Below, piece by piece: positions 51,185-58,984 of a stretch of 64,000 bases of DNA (positions are counted from its first letter, which is position 1; every line of letters begins with the position of its first letter). The notes below the pieces were generated by a model. That model worked only from the letters and a program-made list of their open reading frames with translations. It searched no databases and was not told where the DNA came from. Source of the stretch: 14-2 sp963628035 (GTDB lineage Bacteria > Bacillota > Clostridia > Lachnospirales > Lachnospiraceae); assembly GCA_963628035.1 (NCBI GenBank), contig CAVGED010000111.1:1-64000 (forward strand). The letters are read 5' to 3'. Position numbers and translations under genes: made by a program.

Positions 51185-52540
51185 TTAGGCAGTAGTATTG
51201 CTCTTTTTAATCTTTCTTATGGCATAGCGGTAAAGAATAGCTGCCGCCGCAGCGCTTGTGAGCTCTGCGATCCAGAAGGCATGCCATACACCGACAGCTC
51301 CAAAGAAGCGGCTCAGTATCCATGCGGCCGGAAGTATGACCACAACATACCGAAGCAGCGAGATGACGAAGGACTGGAATCCAAAGCCAAGTCCTTCCAG
51401 GGTTCCACTGACGACCACCGATATGGAGGACACCAGGAATCCGGCACAGATGATCCTAAGTGCGGCAGCTCCTGCGTGGATGGTGTCTGCATTCGATGAG
51501 AACATTCCGATGAGTTGTTGTGGGATGAGCAGACACAATAAGGTTCCCACAGCCATCACACAGAGGGCGGTACAGAGTGCAGTTCGGAAGATTTGCTGTA
51601 CACGCCGGGGAATCCCGGCACCGTAATTATATGCGACCAATGGGCGGATTCCCTGGACAATGCCGTTTGCGGTAAGGTAAATGAAGGTCTGAAGCTTGTA
51701 ATAAACGCCCAGGATCAACACGTCTGTCTGGGAAAATGCGGCAAGTACAGCGTTCAGGGCCGCAATCAGAAGAGAGGGCAAGGCCTGGTTTAAGATCGCC
51801 GGAATCCCGATGCCGTAGAGCCGTCCTGCCAGTCGGCGGAAACGCCATCCCTCCGGCAGAGAGAGGTGCAGCTGCAAAAGCCCCTTCCACCACGCAACGA
51901 GATAGAATAAGAGCGAAACACCCTGCCCGATCACGGTGGCGATGGCTGCTCCCTCGATCCCCATGGCCGGGCAGGGACCCAGGCCAAAGATCATGATCGG
52001 ATCAAGAATGATGTTTGTAACACAGCCGGCGATCATGCTGATCATCGTAATGCGGACACGTCCAACTGCCTGGAACAGCTTCTCATAGACCAGGCTGATC
52101 TGACTGATAAAAAGGAATCCGAATACAATACGCCCATACCGCAGGCCGTAGTCGAGAACCTTCTGCTCTCCGGTAAAGCCCTGAAGAAAGGGAGCCGTAA
52201 CAGAACAGAGGACTCCTGTCAGAATAGCCGAATGTACCAGAGACAGCAGAATACTGAGGGAGGCTGCCCCGTTGGCACGTTTCTGATCACCTTCCCCAAG
52301 GAAAAAGGCTGTGAGCGCATTTGCACCTACACCGAAGCCGATGCTGACAGCGGCAGCGAAGTTCTGAAGCGGAAAAACCAGCGAGATCGCCGTCATGGCA
52401 TCCTCGCTGATCTTAGCGATAAAGAAGCTGTCCACAATATTGTACAGGGAATTGATCAACATGGACAATACCATCGGTATCGCCATGGACATTACAAGGG
52501 GGAATACTTTTTTCGTTTTCATGTATGTCTGATCCATCAT
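51185..52540 (-). CDS. MATE-family multidrug exporter
   Basis: A 451-residue inner-membrane antiporter with twelve predicted helices in two related halves. Typical features are PLVMSMAIPMVLSMLINSLYNIVDSFFIA at the N-terminus, GFGVGANALTAFFLGEGD, and a second-half repeat VQGIRPLVAYNYGAG. It exports cationic drugs with sodium or proton exchange; the substrate is unknown. It is a single gene with a long structured leader ending in a terminator-like hairpin at 52560-52620, which suggests control by premature termination. Confidence 0.92.
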   Translation of the reverse strand: MMDQTYMKTKKVFPLVMSMAIPMVLSMLINSLYNIVDSFFIAKISEDAMTAISLVFPLQNFAAAVSIGFGVGANALTAFFLGEGDQKRANGAASLSILLSLVHSAILTGVLCSVTAPFLQGFTGEQKVLDYGLRYGRIVFGFLFISQISLVYEKLFQAVGRVRITMISMIAGCVTNIILDPIMIFGLGPCPAMGIEGAAIATVIGQGVSLLFYLVAWWKGLLQLHLSLPEGWRFRRLAGRLYGIGIPAILNQALPSLLIAALNAVLAAFSQTDVLILGVYYKLQTFIYLTANGIVQGIRPLVAYNYGAGIPRRVQQIFRTALCTALCVMAVGTLLCLLIPQQLIGMFSSNADTIHAGAAALRIICAGFLVSSISVVVSGTLEGLGFGFQSFVISLLRYVVVILPAAWILSRFFGAVGVWHAFWIAELTSAAAAAILYRYAIRKIKKSNTTA

Positions 52541-52560
52541 TGACTGTATCTCCGTTTCTG

Positions 52561-52616
52561 ATCATAATAAAAGCCACCGTATTCAGCAGGGAATAACTAT
52601 CCCTGCAAAATACCGT
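52561..52616 (-). promoter_or_regulatory. terminator-like hairpin in the leader of the MATE gene
   Basis: On the minus strand GCCACGGTATT pairs with AATACGGTGGC, almost without mismatch, and AGGGA/TCCCT extends the stem; TTTTATTATG follows. It lies just before the MATE ribosome site, so read-through of this attenuator would be needed for expression. Confidence 0.65.
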
Positions 52617-52683
52617 GGCGAAAAAAGATTACTCTGAAAAAATCCACTCTCAGCATAAACTGAGTTTTTATAAGGTATGAATA

Positions 52684-52764
52684 ATGTCCTATTCGGAAAG
52701 CAATGTTAGATACTGCTTTTTCAATGCATAGGACATAGTAGCATATATACTTGTGATATGTCAA
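52684..52764 (-). promoter_or_regulatory. MATE promoter and leader stem
   Basis: On the minus strand TTGACA (52764-52759), 18 bases, and TACTAT (52740-52735) preceded by TGC make a good extended -10 promoter. Just downstream an inverted repeat (ATGTCCTAT/ATAGGACAT at 52736-52728 and 52692-52684, inner AAAGCA/TGCTTT) could be an operator, since part of its first arm lies before the predicted start of transcription. Confidence 0.55.
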
Positions 52765-52794
52765 TAAAAAGTAGATTTTTAAAGAAAAGAGTGA

Positions 52795-52800
52795 TATACT
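52795..52800 (+). promoter_or_regulatory. extended -10 candidate for the aminopeptidase P gene
   Basis: TGATATACT (52792-52800) is a fair extended -10 about 40 bases before the start; the -35 is poor. Confidence 0.4.
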
Positions 52801-52839
52801 TCATGACAGAGCATTATGAAAGGAAAGGACGGAACGATC

Positions 52840-54630
52840 ATGATAAACGAAAGGATAGCGGCGCTGCGCCGTGAGATGGAGCAGCGGGGAATTGACATGT
52901 ACATCATCCCTACCTCGGATTTTCACGAGTCCGAATACGTGGGAGATTATTTCAAGGCCAGGAAGTTTATAACCGGATTCACAGGTTCCGCGGGAACTGC
53001 TGTGATCACCAGGGAGGAAGCCGGGCTCTGGACGGATGGCCGTTACTTCATCCAGGCGGAACAGCAGCTTACGGGAAGCTGTGTGAAGCTCTTTAAGTCG
53101 GGAGAGGAAGGCGTTCCCAAGGTGAAGGAATATGTAGAGCAGAACCTGAAGGAGGGACAGTGCCTCGGCTTCGATGGCAGGGTCATCAACGGGAAGAGTG
53201 GCGATGAATATCAGGAGATCGCGGAGAAGAAGAATGGCAGACTCTATGTGTCTGAGGATCTGGTAGATCTCATCTGGACAGACCGCCCGGCGCTTCCGGC
53301 GGAGCCGGTCTGGGTAGTGGCACCGGAGTATGCGGGCGAGAGCCTTGAACAGAAGCTGGCGCGGCTTCGGGAGCATATGAAGGAAGAGGGTGCGACGGTA
53401 CACATTCTGACATCCCTCTACGATATTGCATGGCTATTAAACATCCGGGGGAATGATATCGACCATGTTCCGGTGGTACTGTCCTTCCTGCTGGTTACCG
53501 GGCAGGAATGCCGCTGGTATGTAAATGAGAAGGTTCTGAATGATGAGGTAAGGGCTTACCTTAAGGAAAATAAGATCACCGTAAAGGATTACAATGCGAT
53601 CTATGAGGACGTGAAGGCGCTGTCTGAAGAGGAAGTGGTACTCCTTCATAAGGGGACTGTGAATTTCCGAATCTGCCATTGCTTAAATCCAAAGATCCGG
53701 GTGGTGGACAAGGAGAACCCCACGGAGCTTATGAAGTCCGTGAAGAATGCAGTGGAGCTTGAAAATACCAGAAAGGCCCACATCAAGGACGGCGTGGCCG
53801 TCACGAAGTTTATGTACTGGCTGAAGCAGAATATCGGCAAGCAGGAGATCACGGAGATCTCAGCCTCCGACTATCTGGAGAATCTGCGGAGGCAGCAGGA
53901 GCATTTCTTAGATTTAAGCTTTGATACCATCAGCGCCTATGGGCCGAATGCGGCCATGATGCATTACTGCGCCAACGCAGAGTCCAATGCAGTATTAAAG
54001 CCGGAAGGCTTCCTGCTGGTGGATTCCGGCGGACATTACCTGGAGGGAACCACCGACATCACAAGAACCATTGCTTTGGGTGAGCTGACGGAGGAGGAGA
54101 AGCAGCATTTTACTGCGGTGTGCCGTGGCAACATGAATCTGGCAAACGCAAGATTCCTCTATGGCTGCCGGGGGATCAATCTGGACATTCTGGCCAGAGG
54201 GCCTCTCTGGGATCAGGATCTTGACTATAAGTGCGGTACCGGTCACGGTGTGGGCCACATCCTCAATGTCCACGAGGGACCCAATGGCATTCGCTGGAGG
54301 ATCGTTCCGGAGCGGAGCGACAGCTGTGTGCTGGAGGAAGGTATGATCACCACGGATGAGCCGGGTGTATACCTGGAGGGCAAGTACGGAATCCGTACCG
54401 AGAACGAGCTGATCTGCCGTAAGGGCGAGAAGAATGAGTACGGGCAGTTTATGTATTTTGAAAATATTACCTTTGCCCCCATCGACCTGGATGCGATCCT
54501 GCCGGAGGAGATGAGCCGGACGGAGAGACGCAGGCTCAACGATTACCACAAGCAGGTGTATGAGACGCTGGCACCGTATCTGACAGATGCGGAACGTGAA
54601 TGGCTTAAGGAGTATACCAGGGAGATCTGA
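52840..54630 (+). CDS. Xaa-Pro aminopeptidase (M24B family)
   Basis: A 596-residue cytoplasmic aminopeptidase P. ATG 52840 fits the family start (INERIAALRREMEQRGIDMYIIPTSDFH) and has AAAGGACGG upstream; ATG 52816 adds eight poor residues. Two creatinase-like N-terminal domains precede the pita-bread catalytic domain, whose metal ligands appear in LVDSGGHYLEGTTDITRT (two Asp), GTGHGVGHILNVHEGP (His), TTDEPGVYLEG (Glu) and RTENELI (Glu). It removes N-terminal residues next to proline. Convergent with uxaC. Confidence 0.94.
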   Translation: MINERIAALRREMEQRGIDMYIIPTSDFHESEYVGDYFKARKFITGFTGSAGTAVITREEAGLWTDGRYFIQAEQQLTGSCVKLFKSGEEGVPKVKEYVEQNLKEGQCLGFDGRVINGKSGDEYQEIAEKKNGRLYVSEDLVDLIWTDRPALPAEPVWVVAPEYAGESLEQKLARLREHMKEEGATVHILTSLYDIAWLLNIRGNDIDHVPVVLSFLLVTGQECRWYVNEKVLNDEVRAYLKENKITVKDYNAIYEDVKALSEEEVVLLHKGTVNFRICHCLNPKIRVVDKENPTELMKSVKNAVELENTRKAHIKDGVAVTKFMYWLKQNIGKQEITEISASDYLENLRRQQEHFLDLSFDTISAYGPNAAMMHYCANAESNAVLKPEGFLLVDSGGHYLEGTTDITRTIALGELTEEEKQHFTAVCRGNMNLANARFLYGCRGINLDILARGPLWDQDLDYKCGTGHGVGHILNVHEGPNGIRWRIVPERSDSCVLEEGMITTDEPGVYLEGKYGIRTENELICRKGEKNEYGQFMYFENITFAPIDLDAILPEEMSRTERRRLNDYHKQVYETLAPYLTDAEREWLKEYTREI

Positions 54631-54678
54631 GACGAATGTAGTATAGCATGTCCTTTGAGATGAATACTTTACGTATAA

Positions 54679-54704
54679 GAGCCCGCGGATTATTCCGTGG
54701 GCTC
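54679..54704 (+). terminator. hairpin after the aminopeptidase gene
   Basis: GAGCCCGCGGA (54679-54689) pairs with TCCGTGGGCTC (54694-54704), one G-U pair, no T run. Confidence 0.5.
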
Positions 54705-54760
54705 ACAGTAAATAAAGAGCAGATCGGCATTGCACGATCATGACGAGTTTCGTTTAAATT

Positions 54761-54786
54761 GGGCGGCCGTATGGCCGCCCTGCTTT
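54761..54786. terminator. GC-rich hairpin between converging genes
   Basis: GGGCGGCC (54761-54768) pairs with GGCCGCCC (54773-54780) around GTAT. T-tails are weak on both strands, but its position between the converging aminopeptidase and uxaC genes supports a terminator. Confidence 0.6.
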
Positions 54787-54788
54787 CG

Positions 54789-56195
54789 TTAAAGCTCAAA
54801 TCCAAAGTACTTCACTGCATTCTCATAGCAGATCCCTTCCACAATCTCCTTGAGTGTCTCATAGTCTGCCGGGAATTCGCCATTTTCTACCCAGCTACCA
54901 ATGAGGTTGCACAGAATCCGGCGGAAGTAATCGTGGCGTGTGTAGGACAGGAAGCTTCTGGAGTCTGTCAACATGCCGACGAAGCCGGACAGGTTGCCAA
55001 GGTTAGCCAGCGAGGTCAACTGTTCCTGCATGCCGGTCTTGTGATCGTTGAACCACCAGGCGGAGCCATGCTGGATCTTGGATATGGCGGTGGAATCCTG
55101 GAAGCAGCCGAGGATCGTGCCGATGGCCGCGTTGTCGTTGGGGTTCAGGCTGTAGAGGATGGTCTTCGGCAGCGCATTGCTCTTGTTCAAGGCGTTGAGG
55201 TAGTCCGCCAACTGGTCAGCGGGAGCTCCGGTGCCGATGCAGTCGTATCCGGTATCCGGGCCGAGAAGGTCGAACATCCGGGTGTTGTTGTCACGTTTGC
55301 AGCCGTAGTGGAGCTGCATGACCCAATTTCTCTTTGCATATTCTGCACCGACAAACAGCAGGAAGGCGGTCTTAAACTTCATTTCCTCCTGGCGGGTGAT
55401 CGAACCGCCGGCAAGGCGTTTCGCAAAGATCTCCTCAATCTCCTGATCCGAGGCAGGAGCATACATGACATATTCCAGGCCATGGTCGGATACGCAGCAA
55501 CCCATGGAAGCGAAGAAGTCCATGCGCAGAGACAGAGCGTGGCACAGATTGGTAAAGGAAGCAATCCTTACCCCGGAGACCTGGGCCAGTGTATCAAGGT
55601 ATTCCAGGTAGGTGGGCTTCTCCAGATTCATGGCTTTGTCGGGCCGCCACGCCGGGAGTACCTGTACGTCAAAGCTATTATCCTCCGAAAGCTTCTTGTG
55701 CCAGATCAGGGAGTCTGCAGGATCATCGGTGGTGCAGATGAGCCGGACATTGGACTGGCGGATGATGTTGCGGACGCTCATGGAGGGATCAGCCAGCTTA
55801 CGGTTGCAGAGTTCCCACACTTCATCAGCGGTGTTCTTATTTAAGGCGCCTGTATAGCCAAAGTATTTGCGCAGCTCCAGATGGCTCCAGTGGTATAGCG
55901 GATTACCGATGGCTTTACCAAGGCATTCCGCCCACTTGCGGAACTTCTCCTGATCCGGGGCATCGCCGGTGATGTAGGACTCATCTACGCCGCAGGAGCG
56001 CATAAAACGCCATTTGTAATGGTCGCCGCCCAGCCATACCTGGGTGATATTCTCAAACTGGCGGTCTTCGTAGATCTCCTGGGGGTTGATATGGCAGTGA
56101 TAGTCGATGATCGGCATATCCTTGGCATAGTCAAAGTACAGTTTCTTTGCAGCTTCGTTGGAAAGCAGAAAGCTTTCGTCCATGAATGGTTTCAT
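54789..56195 (-). CDS. uxaC: glucuronate/galacturonate isomerase
   Basis: A 468-residue amidohydrolase-fold isomerase, D-glucuronate to D-fructuronate and D-galacturonate to D-tagaturonate. Motifs include MPIIDYHCHINPQEIYED with the metal HxH, the VRLICTTDDPADSL segment and LTDSRSFLSYTRHDYFRRILC. AAAAGGAGATAAG precedes ATG. It lies 18 bases after the LacI regulator gene on the same strand, in one transcript. Confidence 0.96.
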   Translation of the reverse strand: MKPFMDESFLLSNEAAKKLYFDYAKDMPIIDYHCHINPQEIYEDRQFENITQVWLGGDHYKWRFMRSCGVDESYITGDAPDQEKFRKWAECLGKAIGNPLYHWSHLELRKYFGYTGALNKNTADEVWELCNRKLADPSMSVRNIIRQSNVRLICTTDDPADSLIWHKKLSEDNSFDVQVLPAWRPDKAMNLEKPTYLEYLDTLAQVSGVRIASFTNLCHALSLRMDFFASMGCCVSDHGLEYVMYAPASDQEIEEIFAKRLAGGSITRQEEMKFKTAFLLFVGAEYAKRNWVMQLHYGCKRDNNTRMFDLLGPDTGYDCIGTGAPADQLADYLNALNKSNALPKTILYSLNPNDNAAIGTILGCFQDSTAISKIQHGSAWWFNDHKTGMQEQLTSLANLGNLSGFVGMLTDSRSFLSYTRHDYFRRILCNLIGSWVENGEFPADYETLKEIVEGICYENAVKYFGFEL

Positions 56196-56213
56196 TGTCT
56201 TCTTATCTCCTTT

Positions 56214-57230
56214 TTATTTAAATTTCGTTGTTCCGCGCTGAATCATTTTTCCGGAAAAAACAGTTTTTTTCGGCATTTCCTTGCCGGCGAGGACGCCGAG
56301 CAGTGTCTCGGTCAGCTGATGGCACAGGGGCTTTAGCTGGTTGTCCACGGAGGTGAGCTCAGGATTTGAACTCCCCGCGAGCATGGAGTTGTTGTAGCCG
56401 ATGATGGACAGCTCCTCCGGGATCTTAAGTCCCACTCTGTCGGCATATTTCATGACGCCAAGCGCCAGTATATCGTCGGATGTGATGACTCCGTGGAACG
56501 AATGATTTTCCGCAAGAGTATGCACGAAATCGGCGATTTCGCCAAAGTTGTCCCGGTCGCCGGGGTAGCGGTGTATCAGCTTCTGGTAGTCCGTGATCCC
56601 ACGGGACTCCATGGCAGCCTGAAAGCCGCTCAGCTTATTGCGTCCGCTGTAAGTGCTCACGTCATACAGGTAAAGGATGTCCGTAATTCCTGCATCCAGC
56701 ATGGCGGTGGCAGCCTCGTACATGGCGGACTGATCGTCACACAGGGTGCTGTACACATTGGGATGATCAAAGGCGGCGTTCAGCAGCATCACCGGAATCT
56801 TGCCGGAGGCGTCGCGGATGTATTGGTTTTCTTCTTTGGTAGTACCGATGAAGTTGGAACCTAAAAGGATCAGGCTGTCCACTTTTTTGGAGAGGATCAG
56901 GTCTACATAATTCTTGCGGATCTCCAGGTTGTAGCCGGTGCAGCAGAGCAGGGCTTCATAGCCGTTATCCTTTAACTCCTGCTCCAGATAGTACACAGCC
57001 TTTGCAAAAAACAGATCCGATGAGTCTGCGCACAGGATGCCGACAGTCTTCAGAGAGTGCAGTCCCATGCCCCGGGCAAAGGCGTTGGGGGTATAGTCGT
57101 ATTGCCGGATGATATCCAGAACCTTTTGCCGTGTGTCGGGACGGACGTTTTCATTTCCGTTCAGCACGCGGGAAACGGTGGCAATAGAGACCCCGGCTTT
57201 TTGTGAGATATCGTAAATGGTCAGAGACAT
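56214..57230 (-). CDS. LacI-family regulator of the hexuronate locus
   Basis: A 338-residue repressor. ATG 57230 follows AAGGAGAAG and gives the family start (SLTIYDISQKAGVSIATVSRVLNGNENV), which is the helix-turn-helix plus hinge. A periplasmic-binding-like effector domain follows. It is divergent from uxaB-uxaA, upstream of uxaC, and two identical palindromes flank the shared control region. A hexuronate or an aldonate product is the likely inducer. The extension to 57272 has no ribosome site. Confidence 0.93.
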   Translation of the reverse strand: MSLTIYDISQKAGVSIATVSRVLNGNENVRPDTRQKVLDIIRQYDYTPNAFARGMGLHSLKTVGILCADSSDLFFAKAVYYLEQELKDNGYEALLCCTGYNLEIRKNYVDLILSKKVDSLILLGSNFIGTTKEENQYIRDASGKIPVMLLNAAFDHPNVYSTLCDDQSAMYEAATAMLDAGITDILYLYDVSTYSGRNKLSGFQAAMESRGITDYQKLIHRYPGDRDNFGEIADFVHTLAENHSFHGVITSDDILALGVMKYADRVGLKIPEELSIIGYNNSMLAGSSNPELTSVDNQLKPLCHQLTETLLGVLAGKEMPKKTVFSGKMIQRGTTKFK

Positions 57231-57276
57231 AAGCTTCTCCTTCTTATAATGGTCAGGGGAGTATGCTTTCACAAAA

Positions 57277-57290
57277 TGAAAGCGCTTTCT
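57277..57290. promoter_or_regulatory. operator palindrome O1, lacI-uxaC side
   Basis: TGAAAGCGCTTTCT contains the perfect 12-bp palindrome GAAAGCGCTTTC (57278-57289). It lies in the leader of the lacI-uxaC transcript, about 45 bases downstream of its predicted start of transcription. It fits both LacI/GalR operators and the CcpA cre consensus. Confidence 0.75.
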
Positions 57291-57338
57291 TAAAACTTGG
57301 ATGCGGAAGGGATTTGATTCCGAACCTCATCTTTTCTT

Positions 57339-57367
57339 ATTATAGCGCATTGCCAAAATAAATGCAA
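57339..57367 (-). promoter_or_regulatory. promoter of lacI-uxaC
   Basis: On the minus strand TTGCAT (57367-57362), 17 bases, then a perfect TATAAT (57344-57339); transcription would start near 57332. Confidence 0.65.
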
Positions 57368-57379
57368 GGAAAAAAGTGG

Positions 57380-57412
57380 TTGACGAATCTGGAAAAATGG
57401 TGTATGTATATT
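57380..57412 (+). promoter_or_regulatory. promoter region of uxaB-uxaA
   Basis: TTGACG (57380-57385) is a good -35. The -10 region at 57403-57412 (TATGTATATT) is AT-rich, with no perfect hexamer at 17 bases. The operator O2 begins two bases further on. Confidence 0.45.
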
Positions 57413-57413
57413 A

Positions 57414-57427
57414 TGAAAGCGCTTTCA
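57414..57427. promoter_or_regulatory. operator palindrome O2, uxaB side
   Basis: TGAAAGCGCTTTCA, a perfect 14-bp palindrome and an exact match to the cre consensus, directly downstream of the uxaB promoter. Its centre is 137 bp from that of O1, about 13 turns of B-DNA. Confidence 0.8.
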
Positions 57428-57512
57428 AGAATTGGGCATAATCAATGCTGTTTTGGATGGCGCAGATGAACTGTTACGAATAAATATTTATGTGGGAAGG
57501 AAGGACAATGAG

Positions 57513-58976
57513 ATGGAGAGCTTGAACAGAGCGAAAACAGGAAAAGTGGAGCGGCCGGTGCGGGTACTGCAGTTTGGAGAAGGAAATTTTCTTCGGGCAT
57601 TTGTGGATTACATGATCGACATCGCCAATGAGCGTGGCGTGTTTGATGGAGATATTGTGCTGGTGAAGCCCATTGAGTATGGGAGCCTTGAACATATGAA
57701 GGAGCAGGAGTGCCAGTATACGGTTCAGCTTCGGGGAATCGTGGACGGAGAGGCCAGGAAGATCAACCGGATCGTGACAAGTGTTGCGGATGCGGTGGAT
57801 GCATATAGTGAATATGAGAAGTACGCGGCGTTTGCGAAGCTTGACACCCTGCGGTTTATTGTTTCCAATACCACGGAGGCGGGAATTGTCTATGATGAGG
57901 AGGATCGGCTGGAATTTACGCCGCCCAGGTCTTATCCGGGAAAGCTGACGAAGCTTTTGTATGAGCGGTATCAGTATTTTAAAGGAGCTTTGGATAAGGG
58001 AGTGATCATTCTTCCGGTGGAACTTATCGATGATAATGGTATACATCTGAAGGAGTGTGTACACAAGCTCTCCAGGCTCTGGGGACTGGAGGAAGGGTTT
58101 GAACACTGGCTTGAGGAGGCCTGTGTGTTCACCTCCACCCTGGTAGATCGCATTGTGACGGGATATCCCAGAGAGGAAGCCGAGCAGATCTTTGAGGAGC
58201 TGGGATACCGGGACAGCATGCTGGTGACCGGAGAGCCGTTTGCACTGTGGGTGATCGAGAGTGACCGGGATATCAGTGGGGAGCTGCCGCTTCCGGCGGC
58301 GGGACTACCGGTAATCTTTACGGACAATCAGAAGCCATATAAGCAGCGGAAGGTCCGGATCCTAAACGGAGCACATACTTCCTTCGTGCTGGCTTCCTAT
58401 CTCTGCGGAAATGATATCGTGCTGGAGTCCATGGAGGATGAGTTGATCTTCCGTTTTATGAAGGATACGGTGTTTGGAGAGATCATTCCTACGCTGACCC
58501 TGCCGAAGGAGGAACTGGTGGATTTCGCCAATGCAGTCATCACACGTTTCAAGAATCCGTATGTGAAGCATGCGTTGTTGTCCATTTCCCTGAATTCTGT
58601 GTCCAAGTGGCGGGCACGTTGTATGCCAAGCTTCCTGGGATATCTGGAAAAAGAAGGGAAGCTGCCGGAGCACCTGACATTTTCACTGGCTGCGCTCATG
58701 GCTTTCTATACGGGCAGTGAGATCCGGGACAATGCGTTGATCGGGCATCGGAGCGGGGAGGAATACCGGATTCTTGATGATGAGGCTGTGCTGGAATTCT
58801 TCAAGGAGAACAGCGGAAAGGAAGCCGCAGACTATGCACATGCTGTGCTTGCCAATGTGGATTTCTGGGGGCAGGACTTAAGCGTGCTGCCAGGCGTCCA
58901 GGCGGCGATTACTTCCTATCTTGCTGATATCCGTGCGCTGGGAATGCGGGGAGCCATGGAGAAGATTTTTGGATAA
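57513..58976 (+). CDS. uxaB: tagaturonate reductase (altronate oxidoreductase)
   Basis: A 487-residue NADH-dependent enzyme of the mannitol dehydrogenase family, reducing D-tagaturonate to D-altronate. The N-terminal nucleotide-binding segment is VRVLQFGEGNFLRAFVDYM; the substrate domain has NTTEAGIVYD, the IVTGYP segment and KVRILNGAHTS with the catalytic Lys, followed by ISLNSVSKWRARCMPS. ATG 57513 follows GGAAGGAAGGA; the open frame from 57432 crosses the operator region and is rejected. Confidence 0.94.
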   Translation: MESLNRAKTGKVERPVRVLQFGEGNFLRAFVDYMIDIANERGVFDGDIVLVKPIEYGSLEHMKEQECQYTVQLRGIVDGEARKINRIVTSVADAVDAYSEYEKYAAFAKLDTLRFIVSNTTEAGIVYDEEDRLEFTPPRSYPGKLTKLLYERYQYFKGALDKGVIILPVELIDDNGIHLKECVHKLSRLWGLEEGFEHWLEEACVFTSTLVDRIVTGYPREEAEQIFEELGYRDSMLVTGEPFALWVIESDRDISGELPLPAAGLPVIFTDNQKPYKQRKVRILNGAHTSFVLASYLCGNDIVLESMEDELIFRFMKDTVFGEIIPTLTLPKEELVDFANAVITRFKNPYVKHALLSISLNSVSKWRARCMPSFLGYLEKEGKLPEHLTFSLAALMAFYTGSEIRDNALIGHRSGEEYRILDDEAVLEFFKENSGKEAADYAHAVLANVDFWGQDLSVLPGVQAAITSYLADIRALGMRGAMEKIFG

Positions 58977-58984
58977 AGCGGAGA

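Noticed and set aside
52689..52736. A 15-residue leader peptide before the MATE gene (ATG to TAG, minus strand)
   Set aside because: Its ATG overlaps the predicted -10 hexamer, so it would not be transcribed from that promoter, and it has no ribosome site.
57432..57512. N-terminal extension of uxaB
   Set aside because: It would begin just after the operator and has no ribosome site; GGAAGGAAGGA fits ATG 57513 and the family length.
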